DNA of 29,979 nucleotides from Temnopleurus reevesii (taxonomy: Eukaryota > Echinodermata > Echinoidea > Temnopleuroida > Temnopleuridae), in contig BQKZ01001822.1 in NCBI GenBank assembly GCA_036244855.1, forward strand, positions 1-29,979, in the 5' to 3' direction. The translations under genes were made by a program, and so were the position numbers. This document shows, piece after piece, positions 1 to 12,300 of the stretch. A model generated the notes under the pieces. That model ran no database searches, was not told the origin of the DNA, and was given only the letters and a program-made list of their open reading frames with translations. How positions within the stretch are numbered: position 1 is the first letter of the stretch; every line of letters starts with the position of its first letter.

Positions 1-627
1 GGATTTTCATTCGCACATGATATGCGCTTCTAACAAGACGCGCATGATACAATGATTTTGATAGGCACGTTCCGATCAACCGCAACTTGCTATCAATTGC
101 AACTTTTGAACAACACCTCCTAAGACTTTCACAAAAGCACACCATTGAAAGGAGGGTCATCCGAGTATCATGTACAGTAAATCATACAGTACTGACATTC
201 ACAAAATTGTACATTATTCACATAATTGTCAATTTACTCAAAACTTCAATACTCTACCCCTTCCCTCATCTTAATATTGTTTTACACAAATGTGCATTCA
301 CATTTACAAAATAGCACGTAATATTGTTCATAAATTTACACACAACAAAGGCATGTGATACAAGGTGATTGAGTACATTTGGCACCAATATATATATAAG
401 ATTTACAAAAAATCTGACAACAAAAATCTGATTTAGAACATTTTTCTTAGTGTACACCACACCCAAGATGCAAAGAACAAAAAAAGAAAAGAATACAAAA
501 AGTCTTTTCTCATCGATACAATGTGCAGTGGTCTCTGACTAATCTCTGACTAACGGATGATAAAACTGCTACAATGAAACATTGTGATAGCAAGGTTTGA
601 TTTGAAAAAAAAAAAACAAATTCTTAT

Positions 628-863
628 AAAGGAACCTCTTTACAGCAAGCTCCTTAGGACCAGGAAATTGCCCTTATTATATCACAAATCTTGTTATATC
701 AAGGCAAAAAATAGGGGTGAAAATGAACTTGTTATATCAGGAATCTCGTTATATCAAGGTAGAGAAAGAACAGAATACAAAAAGCTGGGACCATGAAAAT
801 CCCCTTGGCTTTAAATCAAGAATATGGGTATATCCAACCTTGTTGTAGGGAGGTTCCACTGTA
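628..863. repeat. Degenerate inverted-repeat (MITE-like) element
   Basis: Left end GGAACCTCTTTACAGCAAG and right end CTTGTTGTAGGGAGGTTCC are imperfect inverted copies. Inside are several ttatatca words (cttgttatatcaaggc, tcgttatatcaagg). The pattern is typical of small nonautonomous DNA elements in marine invertebrates. No coding capacity. Confidence 0.55.
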
Positions 864-2340
864 TACATGAATCAAAATCGTTTAGCTGGTTTCACCTCTT
901 TGTATTCCTTTTCTTGTGTAATTTGGAAGGAGAGTATTTTCATATTTCATCGTGTCTTTCATCTGACAGCTGTTTAATCTATTACATCTAACATATATTT
1001 TTTTCAAGACTAGTGCCAACTGAGTTTTTCACCTTCTACATAATTAAATTGTTAATATCCACACAATATTCATTGAATACAGGAATGTAAAACATCAATA
1101 CAAAAATTCAGTGAAGTGAGTACTGATAAATGTGACTTCATTTGAACTCTTTCAAAATCTATAATTCATAAATGAATAGTAACAACATAAATACATACAT
1201 CATGTTCATGTAGGATCCTTGAAAAATGGAATGTTGAATTCAAAGGCATTTAATTTGCAAGTAATAACCTAGATATTTGAAATGACACTTTCTTCCGTCT
1301 AAGAAACTTTCCTATTCACCTTGTACTTCTACACTAACGATTGACATTCATGAGGACATCACCAATTTGAGTGAAACAAGAAAACCAGGATTCTGATGTT
1401 TGAGAAAATTTGTATTCCAACATTAACAATTCATGTAAATTTTTACTTTGTCGCGACTTAGAATTGTGAATTGAAATTGATAAAAAATTTACTTGACTAA
1501 AAGATCAATTAGTTTTACCCAATTTTTAGCACCTACGAAACAGTGTATCAACTGTAAAATCATTTTCATGTGATTGAAAAAATGTGACCTGAAATATATA
1601 AAAATATTGGAAAACTTCTTATACCAGTACATTAACGTTTTTCACATTGGCAATAAATATTTCATTCAATAAATATATTATATCTATAATTCATTTTGTT
1701 TTGCTTGATCGATGTTACCTTTTAATAGCAGTAGATACAGTATGACAATTTTTATTTGGGCTTTGAAAAATACAGGAGATTCTACGAATACAATATTTGA
1801 TGAAAGATTTCATTTCAATTCAAGGATATCATTTCTCACATGCAATCATACACATAATAAACATAAATTATGTTTCTACTGTACATGTACATAAGTTCAT
1901 AAACACAGAATTCATTCACACACACAATGATTAAATCATTCATGGCAAAAAATCATTAAGAATAAAAAAAAAATCACAATTGATTTCAGTGAAATGCCAG
2001 GCACAATAATTCAGCCTCTCTATGTGCAGAACATTTAATGACATTTTTTACAATGCAATATATATGTACTATCAAGAACTCTGATTGTTCAAATTTCTAA
2101 ATCTATTGTGACATCTCTCTCATGCAATCACGTATCGGAATATCATTAATCTTGAAGTTAAAACTTTCCAAATGGATTCGAATGAAAAAGAATGCCTCAA
2201 AACTAAAACTAGGAGTTAAATATTAATTTTTAAAGATTTATTCTTTGAGGACGTTGATTTTCAGGAATGTGGCATATTTAATGCCATAAGGTTTTGATTA
2301 CTGCCTAGTAAATGACACTTTATTAGTGTTCATGTTAATA
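864..2340. other. 3' flank of LCA5, nothing recognised
   Basis: Strongly AT-rich with many short frames that lack protein-like composition. I see no gene, and only short A/T runs. Confidence 0.3.
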
Positions 2341-2375
2341 ATGCCTCCGGCACCATCTGATAGTGGCGGAGGCAT
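2341..2375. repeat. Small hairpin ATGCCTCCG / CGGAGGCAT
   Basis: Perfect 9-nt inverted arms separated by 17 nt. It lies within the likely LCA5 3' UTR. It looks like a fragment of a dispersed repeat; function unknown. Confidence 0.5.
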
Positions 2376-2385
2376 AACAATTAGT

Positions 2386-2391
2386 TTTATT
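2386..2391 (-). terminator. Possible LCA5 polyadenylation signal
   Basis: AATAAA on the minus strand, 413 nt past the LCA5 stop. A second AATAAA lies near 2237-2242. Either would give a normal-length 3' UTR, which would contain the inverted-repeat element at 2633-2762. No transcript evidence is available from sequence alone. Confidence 0.3.
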
Positions 2392-2632
2392 CTCGGATTT
2401 TTGTGCTGCATTAAGACAAACACAATGTGTTCTTTGGATGATTTTAGGCTACAGAATTCCCAAACCCTGATGCTCAGTATCCCTTGAGAGCAATGTACAT
2501 GTAAATGTGAAGGCAATCATGTGCGTGGAATGTATACAATATCACATAAATAAATTCATCTCACAGAGAACGAGCCTTTCTTTGTGTGATGGGTGCAATA
2601 ATTGAGTTGATATCCCTTGCTAACTGATAAAA

Positions 2633-2762
2633 GCCCCAGTCACGTAGGAGCCCCGACTGACCACTATTCAAAATGACCCTTTGTTCACGGATAGCTAACT
2701 TTAGGTATGAACAAGGAGTGGTGTTAAATCGTGTTCAATCAGGGCTTGTGTGTGACTGGGGC
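2633..2762. repeat. 130-bp inverted-repeat (MITE-like) element
   Basis: Ends GCCCCAGTCAC and GTGACTGGGGC are perfect 11-nt inverted repeats. The element lies 42 nt past the LCA5 stop, so it is probably part of the LCA5 3' UTR. Confidence 0.65.
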
Positions 2763-2803
2763 CTAACTGTCAGACAATTCAGTTCTGTCAAGAGTTAACC
2801 TCA

Positions 2804-3317
2804 TCATAAGATAACCTCCTCAATATCATCATCAAAGTCATCGAAACTAGACTTTGGCACACTGACGGTCAACCCATTTGGTTTACTAGGTTCACTGAAG
2901 AAATTACTACGTTGCGTTGTCTTCTTCTCCCACGGTAAGGTGGCGCTGTCCGCGACTGGCTTTGCTTTCGTCGATGTCGAGAAAACGCTACCTTCGAACG
3001 AGTTCCTGCCCTTATTCGGTGTGCTTGATGAATTACCAAATAAATCAGCTCCAAGGTCTTTTGACTTGTCCGCTGGCTTCGGTTTGGGCGTTGCGAAAAA
3101 GTCGTCACTGTCATCGTCGTCATCATCAAACAAGCCACCCTTCTTGGCCTTGGGCTTGTCGCCCGCTGCAGCTGCTCTACGACCAAACGAGGGCGCATAT
3201 CCGCCAAAAGAATCGGTATCCGTAGCTTGTTTCTTCTTGGGGGACGAGCCAGGGGAGCCGAGGAGGTCTGGGTGTGATGGCTTGCCGTTGTGCAGGTTTT
3301 CAACCGGTTGGGTGAAT
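2804..3317 (-). CDS. LCA5: LCA5 last coding exon, disordered acidic C terminus (residues 877-1047)
   Basis: Acceptor cccattcag|attcac at 3318, phase 2; stop TGA at 2806-2804. The peptide carries VENLHNGKPS, FGGYAPSF (914-921; vertebrate proteins have FGSYVPSF), then GGLFDDDDDDSDDFF (937-951), and ends FDDFDDDIEEVIL. The IEEV tail matches the human C terminus. Overlapping longer open frames on both strands here are shadows; only this frame carries conserved motifs and joins upstream exons. Confidence 0.9.
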
Positions 3318-6300
3318 CTGAATGGGGTGAGAATGGTGAAAGTAGAGAAAAATTAGCCACAACCTCATCATATCTACGGATTGTGGGCAATTCCAGATGG
3401 GTAGTAACGGAATTACATGCCATTTTGAGCTACATTTTCGTTTTTACAACTCAGGGACCGACTCTCAGAGACCAGTCAAAAATCTCAAAATGTAGTACAA
3501 AGTAAGTGCTAGCACACGGGAAGGAAGAAACATTCACATTGTTCACATGGATGGCTACAAGCTATGAAGAATGTCAGTAACGGAATTACACCTGAGCATT
3601 TGCCCATCTTAGCAGTCCATATTTTTGAAGAACTACGGTATACCTATATATTTTTTAAAAAAAATATCTTAAACTGTTACATAATTAACAGATTCTGAGT
3701 TAGTTTTCCAAAACATACTGTCTCCGAACAATATTAGAGACACTTTTAAACAATAAGAAAAGATGCAATTTATATAGTATTAATATGGCGTTAATTATAC
3801 CTTGGTTTTAGCCTGGCGTACATCAGTGCATTTGGCATTTCAAGGAATAATTATTCATACCAGAGCCCCATTCACCTCACATGGGGTGAGTGTAGCACAA
3901 TGTTGACGAATTTTGTTTTGAAGGAAATTAATGCCATGGATGGGATTCAACCTTATGACCCTCTGATTTCAAAGAGAGTCAGAACTACTGCATCACCACA
4001 CAGTGGTATCATTTCCAGATTTTTTCCATGTGGAATTGTCGTTGTATAAAGGGATCTTTTCGATATTGGCTTACTTGTAGTCCTTCTTGCTTCCTCTAGA
4101 GCCAGGTTTCTGATCTATTTCTTTCATCTTGGCCAGAAGTAGGTCCTTCTTTCTTCGTTCTTCTGCTAACCTATCAGATTCCTCCTTCTGCTTCTTCCTC
4201 TGAGCAGCCAGTTCTTCTTCTTCTCGCTTCCTCTCTGTAACAACAAAGAAAACATGAATAAGAAACATGATTTACAAACACAAGATTACTTTCATCTGGC
4301 TTCAGAAAATCTTGATTATTTCTTTCTCTTAAAGTTAAAAGAGAGCCAACTCTTAGGACAAAAACCTGTTTGATTGCCGAAGAAGGCCTTCTCTTGTGTT
4401 AAAAATTAATTGCGGAAGAAGAATAAATTTAACCTTTTTATATAGAACAGATTTATTGTCAAAAGTAGGGGTTGGAACGAAGTACAGAAAAAAAGGTCAT
4501 GTCAGCCCTGGACATCAAAATATATTTTGTTTTAGGAGGGGGCGTTATAACACAGAACTCAACTTTCTTATCAAACCCTTATTGTGAAACTTTATTTTTG
4601 CCTATACATTGATATTATAAGGTTGTTACTTCTTCAACGGAAGTCTACTGGTTTTTTTTATTTTTTATTTTTGAATCCTTTTTTCAAAAATTGTACATTC
4701 AACATGAAAAATTAGATGAGAGTCTCACACAAGATATTAATTATCAAAACATGGTACAATGGATGCAGTCAAACCTGTCTTAGCAGCCACCTGTCTATAG
4801 AGGTCATCTGCCTATAGTAGCCACCTGAACTTGATACCTATAGACCAAAATGTGCTTATAGAACTTGTCTACAGAGGTTGCCTGTCTACAGTAGCCCCTT
4901 TTTTAGTTTCACCTGGGTGGCCACTATAGACTGGTTTGACTGTATTCTACTTGACAAGTAATCGATGTTATCCCTCATGCAGAAAGTTCAGAAAGTCACA
5001 CACAAAAAGAGGACAGCAATATTTACAAAGGTGATAAATAATTTATATAGTCTGACAGCCATAAAGCATGGCAAAGGCACAATTCAGAGAAGTGAAAGCA
5101 GAACACGAACATGTAAGTCAAGTGCAAGTATATATTAAGTAAAATTAATTTGATTATTATTTTCAATATAAATGGCAGAAAGGTGATTGAGTACAAAGGT
5201 GAAAACAAAACGACAGACAAGCTAGTATCGACAATCTTTTTTTTGTTTATAGCAAGCAAATGTCATGCTTCAAAAAAGCGATAAATTTGAAGGAAAAAAA
5301 TAATTTGCAGTATTGGAAGCAACAGTATTGTGCACTAATTAATTGCATAAAAAAATGCAATTAATTTCAAGCATTCTGGTTTGAGCCATACATGGTTAAT
5401 AGAATAAGAAAACAGTGTGATCATTCGACAAATCTGGAAATACTTTGTGAAAATGAATTTGCAATGCATTTGCAAAATGAAAGTTGGCAGTATAATGAGC
5501 TCAGAAATGGGACAGGAATGTACATACAGTTGACAAAGCATCCAAAACCATTTTCAAAGCTCATTATGCAACTGGCAATCATACATGTAAATGTATAACA
5601 CATCAAAGCATAATTAATAATATTATTCAATGTTAAAGACTAAAGGAACAAGACTTAAAATGGGTTAATAGTTGTACAGAGAGGAAACACAGGCATGGAT
5701 AAACCACAAAGTTAACAAACACAGGAACACACAAGAGACATGCTATGCAATGCTATTTACCATTATAATCGCCACTCTCTCTCGAGTCTGGCTTACTACT
5801 GCCGCTATTCTGCCGAACGTTACTGGAGTACTTGTGTAGATCCCTCACGCTGTTGACCGCAGCGACAGAATTACTGGGCTTGCTGGAGGGAGGGTCACCC
5901 CTCGCACCCCTGGGGTTAGAAAAGGGGGCTTTGGTGGGCTTGGAACCAAAGAAGGGGATATTATCTTCCTCCGATGAGGGGCTGTCATCGTCGTCAAAGT
6001 TGGGGGTTTTGGGAGCGGAGGGGCTACTCTCTGTGATAAAAGTTGAAGATTTTACAGGTGCTATTATTTTGAGAGGGCAGGGTGGAGAGATAGAAAGAAA
6101 GAAAATGTGATGGTGTCTCTAAGAATGTGATAAAAAATAATATGAAGGTCAGAAAGTAGCATGCTTAGATCCTTGATGGCTAAATAGAATTTAATGAGGA
6201 GTCTTCGAATAGCAGATGCTATAATTTGGTTTTAGTAATAATTATATAAATTTTTAACATTAAAATGACTTAATATTCCCTTCAATTAAAAAACAAAGCA

Positions 6301-9300
6301 AATGTCAAATTCCCCAAATCATGTAGCATTTCAAACTTAGAGTGTCTCATTGCAATGACTTTTTCATCTCTTGAATTGAACAGCGAAGCAAGCATCGAAT
6401 TCCCCAAATCATGTAGCGTTTCAAACTTACAGCATCTCCTTGCATGTGTTTGAATTAAAAGCACCTCAAAATCACCATAAATACTTCACAACAAAACATG
6501 AATAGATGAATTGTACAATGAGTTATGACCATAACAAGTGTTTCCCCTCTGTAAACCCTTCACTTTTAATCACTATTTCTTATCATTCTTAATTCATAAA
6601 TAATAGAATTAAAAAAATAAAGTCAGTGATTGAATTTGAAATTAATACTTTTTCTCCCAACAAATCAAAATATAAATTACCATGATAAAAAAGAAATATC
6701 GGAAAAAAAAAATGAAATGTATATATACTTCTATTAAAATGCATTTAGTTAAGGAAAATTGAAAAATTGTAACATATATGAAATGATGACATGTGATGGG
6801 GGCAAGAAAAGAATTTGGATGTAGAGAATATGAACAGAAGTGTGCATGATGAAATATTTGATTGTTTTTACATGACTACATGTAGCTACATCTATGTAAA
6901 ATATATCTTTTACAGTAGATGAATAATGATGATAAGAAAGGAGCCTGATAATAAGGTCATAAGCTCCTGGTGATTTCCTGAATGATAGTGAAATAAAATA
7001 TATATGAATTGAACAGTGTACCAAAAAAGAAACAAAATATGAATATTTTGTGATGAACGTTGAATAGATGGATTGTGTGAAGTTGATGCAACAGAGTATA
7101 CTAATTTGTTCCAAGTGACAGGTGTTGTATTTAAATATAATGAATCAATAACAAATGCAACAGAAACTTGTGAAAACTTACCTTCTTCTTTCAGCTTCCG
7201 CTCTCTCTCCTAAAATTCAAAGAAAAAAAAATATGCAGAACTTATTAGACACACTTGAAAAGTTTTAACCCATCAAGCAAAACCGAAGCTTTGTGGCTGA
7301 CTTATGAAAAAAATGAACTTTGAATCATCTCAGAATTTACTTCCAGCAATTGATAATGCTACATGTAGATGTACATAACTTTGGAATATTTCATAAATTT
7401 CTTCAGGGAATAGATTGCTACAATAAAAGGTACTAAATCAGTACTTAAACTTCAATTTCAATTTTATTTGTGAAGCGTAAGATTTTGCCAAATCGGGCAC
7501 ATTCAAATGTGCAAAATATCATTTCCCAAGATGGGAATTCACTGTACTATGCATAAGCAACATAAAATCAAGACATTAAACATTCTTTCCTAAGTTCCAA
7601 CCAAAGGGGGAAAAACATCAAATTTCAACGTAAATGTTTGCAATAGCACTGCAAATCAAAAAATAGAAACAAAAGACATCACAGGAAGTCAAATAACCAC
7701 CAAAAAGACAAGGGAATTGGGTAGGGAAATACAACCGCTAGAAAGAAATCATCAAAATGGACAAACTAACTCCTCCACCACTGTGCATTTATTCTTTAAA
7801 AATAGTCATCAACATTTGACACAAAAGACCAGCTTCCGTTTTGATAGCGCTGGCATAAAATAACTGCAAAATCATTACCACATATTTTTCTACCTCCATG
7901 CAAATATGGTATGTTTTGTAATTTTTTTTAAATTTCTAAAGTTGCCCAATTGTTAATTCATTGTAAAAGGAGGGGAAGAGGAATATCATTACAGGAACGA
8001 TTAAGTAATTACAATCTCAAACAACAGCAGGTAAGTTAAAACAAGGGGGAGTCACAGAAGTTAGGACAAATGAAAACTATACATTAGTCTACGTCCACAT
8101 CAACTTTGTTTGTTTCTCATTTCGTAAAATTCTGTTGCGAGTATACCATTCTAAATTGAAAATATGAACTGTCTACTGTGGATATGACTTTTACTACACT
8201 TCATTTGCAAATCAATTAAAAGAAATCTCCCTCTTTATTTGTGATTATGTGTAACATTTTATCATTGATATCTATTCAGGATCACATATTAATTCAAATT
8301 AAAAGTTCACATCACATCAAGTAAGACCACTATCAAAGAAGGACTGGGATAAATTACCGCAGAGAAATCCTTCGATCTTCTTGGACTCTCCTCCCGGTCT
8401 TCATTCCTCAACCAAAATGGCTTCTTTTCTGTTTGCCGCCCCACCCTCCCTTTTCCACCACCACCACCACCACCACCATTCCCCACAATAGCATCATCCT
8501 CCCTCTTTGATGATGTTGTGTTTGTCGTTGAAGGCAAGAATGAGGGCTTGTAAGAGTCCGTCTCTTTGGAAGTATTTGAGACCGAGCCTCTCGAGGAATT
8601 GGCAAATGAAGGTTTATAGGACCCCGTCTCTTTGGATGAGTTTGAAACTTGAACCTGTGGGGTGTTGGAGAAACGTTTGGTGTTGGGAGAAGTTTTCGTT
8701 TTGGGAGGGAAGTAAGGTTCATATGCGGAAGTTTTTGCTTTGGTCCTCGAGGATTGATAGGGGTTCTTAGGGCCGAAGAAGCTTACACGACCCTGCTCAC
8801 CATGAAGCATGCAAGGAGAAAGAAGACAGGCAAAGGATGCATTCATAAGAACAAAGGCAAGCATTATGGCATAGAAAAAGAATAGTTTCTAACATCTACT
8901 GACTAAAAATAAAAGTCTGAACTAAATCATAGCGAGAAGCCTAATCAACAATGAAACAATATTCTATTCTATATATTTCTACATAAAATCTAAGCGAGTT
9001 TTAAGAATACAATGCTGAACAGAATTACATCACCTAAAATGGAAAAATAAGTTTGAAGCAGAAAGACAAGTTGAGTTTAAAATGCCCGAATTATCAAATA
9101 CTAAATGTAAGCAGAAACATAATAAAAAATTTCAAATGAAGATGACAGTTCCAGATATTTAAAACAAGTTTTAAAATGTGAACAAAATGCATATTCTAAA
9201 TTCAGGCTAAACATGGAGAATGTGTCTCACATGAATACCAGAAATACTTTACCTTTCTCTCTTCTTCTTCTTTCCTCCTCCTCTCCTCCTCTTCCTGTTC

Positions 9301-12300
9301 CTTCTTTCTCCTGTTCTCCTCATCCAGTCTCCGCTTCCTTTCCTCTTCATCCTTCTCCTTCTTCCTCCTCTCCTCCGCCCGAAGTTTCTCCTCGTCCAAT
9401 CTCTCCCTCTTCTTTATATCTGCATCCAAGCTCTTGAGAATATCATCTTCCTCTTTCTTCGGAGGCGTGGCAGGTTTGAAGCCCTGGTCGAGGTCCATCA
9501 TAATGCGATCATGCTCAGAGATGTCCTTATCATCTTTCCTTGGGGATTCCTTCTTCTCTTTCCTCGGACTCTCCTTTTCTTTTCGAGGCGTCTCCTTCTT
9601 TTCTTCCACCTTAGGCGCCCGTGGTGTGTGGTCGGTCTTTCTCTTCTCCTCCGCGGAGGACGACCTCTTCACTGTCGGAGTTGGCTTTGTATGTTTAATG
9701 TCCTCGTTGGACGTCGCCCTTGTCTGAGCGATGGGTCTTGGAGAAAAATCAAGCTTTGGTGGAAGTTTCCCGCGATTGCTGTAAATGTTCCTGACTTCGA
9801 GCTCTTTTTCCTTTTCCTGCAGAAGTGTAACAAACAGTTACATTGGTAGACATTCCAAACTAATTTTATGGAAAGCATTCTATTTCAGCATATTATTATA
9901 TTTCATTGTTCAATATTAACACTGAACATTGGGAGAATAAGAGACCCATTTCCTTGATTTTTTTCACCAGGTTTAAATGGTAATAAGAAGTAAACGGTAT
10001 GGTTTGAAAGAGGTTCATCGTGGTGAAGAATAATTGAAGAAAGTTGATCAGTTGTCTCACAATGTCTCACGATATGAACTAACGTTCTACGTTTGCACAT
10101 CGTGAGACAACTGATCAACTTTCTTCAATTAAGAAGTAAACTGTATAACATGAAATTCCTGGAATGCACTCTTTCCATGATTATCAGTCTGGGAGATGGC
10201 GCTTGTTAAATAATGAGGACTCATAAAAAGGACATACTTCATTTATTGCCATTTAAAATTGCCCAGTGAAACATTCTTTACCTTTTTAAAATTCACTTTC
10301 CAAAAATATATTTAATGCTTCCAATTTTCTCTCCTCAAAATGCTGCTTTGAGGGTTACATTTGTACCTGTGTGTCAAACCTTAAATACTCACTTTGAGTT
10401 GATATTTCATGGTTTGATTTTCCTCTTCCAAGTACGCCACCCTTGCTCTATACTCCCTCTCACGTTGCTTCCATTGTTCACTATCATGCTTTGTGTTCTT
10501 CTTCAGATGCTCAATGTGTTTCTCTAGCTCCTGGATGGTAAAGAAAATGGCACATAAATGTAAAAAAAAGCTTTACTCTGCACCTCATCCTACTAAATTT
10601 CATTTCAGAGTATGTTTGGGAAAATAGCAGGATGTGATGGAAATATGTACACACAAAGTCTTGAATGTGAACGTTATTGAATTAGTAATAAATGTAGTTG
10701 TTACACTGCACTGTATTTTGAAGAGCCCTTAAAGCATTAAAAATCGACCATGACTATTTTAACAAACAGTGAATAGTTTGCTTCCTTCAATTCATAAATA
10801 TCATGTTCAATGATGCATATTGGACAAGAATCGTACAGAGGTATACTTGTATGACAATGTGAATTATAGAGCATAGCACCTTTCTTCGTAACAGGGCATT
10901 GGTTAATTATTTTGATGTACAGTGTAGTACTTAAATGGATTCTTCAACATTAATTTTTCTCATGCATTGCTCTGTGACGAATGGCATACTAGCCTTCGAG
11001 TAGAGTTAAAATACATGCTGGAAGAGAAAAAAATGTATAATTCACATGAAAACTCACATTAACTCTTCTTTCTTTGTCATCAAAGTTATCATGAAGCTTG
11101 TCCAATTTCCTCTGCAGCTTATCCCTGTCTAACAAACGCTTATCATCAGCTAATCGCCTCAGCTTCTTCAACTCATCGTTCAATTTATTCAACTCATCAT
11201 TCTTGTCCTTCAATCGCCTATCCTTATCCTTCTCTCTATCCTGAGTTCTTCGAAGCCTCTCCCTAAGGTTGTCCACCTCTGCCGCATGGCTCCGTAACAG
11301 CTGCGGCAGCTCTTCATCTTTGTCCTCAAACTTTGAAAGCGCATTTTCCTGTCGGCGCTGCAACTGTTTCATCAGTTTATTTTCCCTAATGGCGTCGTCG
11401 TATTTGTGCCGGAGCTCGTCAACCTCGCTCCTGAGCTTGTTGATGGTGTGACCTTTGGCTGAGAGCATTCGTCTGGAGACCTCCGTGCTTCTGGGAGATT
11501 GTTGGAAATTGTTCACACTCTGTGATCGACCTGCAGCTTTCTTCTTGGGAGGAACTGAAAATTGTGGTCATGGAAAAAGCTTTCATAAAATACATGTAGA
11601 TGTGTATTAAATTCAAATAATTATCAAAACATTTTCAATAATGTTTCTAAATAACACTGAACTTATTGATATCACCTATATTATAACACTGTAAACCAGC
11701 AGCTGATTATCTGATACAAAATGAGCTACAAAAATTCGAAACTTTTTTCGAAAATGAAAACCTGCAAACAAAGCAGCTAAGTACTGAATTTCACGTTCTC
11801 ACATTTTTTCTATATATTCAATTTGCATCTATTGACCTTATCCTCTTTACATCTTTTTTTGGGGAATATTTGTTAAATTTATCTTATTTCAACATCTTTA
11901 AACTCACCTTTCTTTACAATAGGTTTGCTTGATCTGTTGGTGTAGCCACTTCCATACGTGCGATACGTTGATCTGGTATCCTTGCTAGTTCCTGAGTTAT
12001 ATCTGTACGAGGAGGCAGAGCTCTTATGAGTTGATTTCTTATTCCTAACCGGCGACGCTCGTCTAGAATCCTGCAAAGAATCCTCCGAGTCAAACGAGTC
12101 TGAGTAGTCCGGTGACCTTGACCTCGACCTTGAATAAACTGGTGACCTTGATCTCGACCTTGATCGGGAGCGGCCATAATGGGATCCTGAAGAATCCCTT
12201 GTTTGCGACATTGTGTCCGATTCTCCCGTGAAATTCCCGGACGTGGACGAGCGAGAGTAATGCGGTGAGGCGTGCCCCGATTTTTGTCTTCCAGAGTTTG

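Noticed and set aside
2940..3356. 138-codon plus-strand frame
   Set aside because: Antisense shadow of the LCA5 last exon; its acidic-codon complement gives a Ser/Leu run with no domain.
2869..3423. 184-codon minus-strand frame overlapping the LCA5 last exon
   Set aside because: Different frame from the conserved one; lacks any lebercilin motif and does not join upstream exons.
6749..7114. 121-codon minus-strand frame
   Set aside because: Inside an LCA5 intron, AT-driven composition, no recognisable motif or splice link.
8507..8885. Plus-strand frames opposite the LCA5 YxPSF exon
   Set aside because: Antisense shadows; the minus strand has the splice sites and motif repeats.
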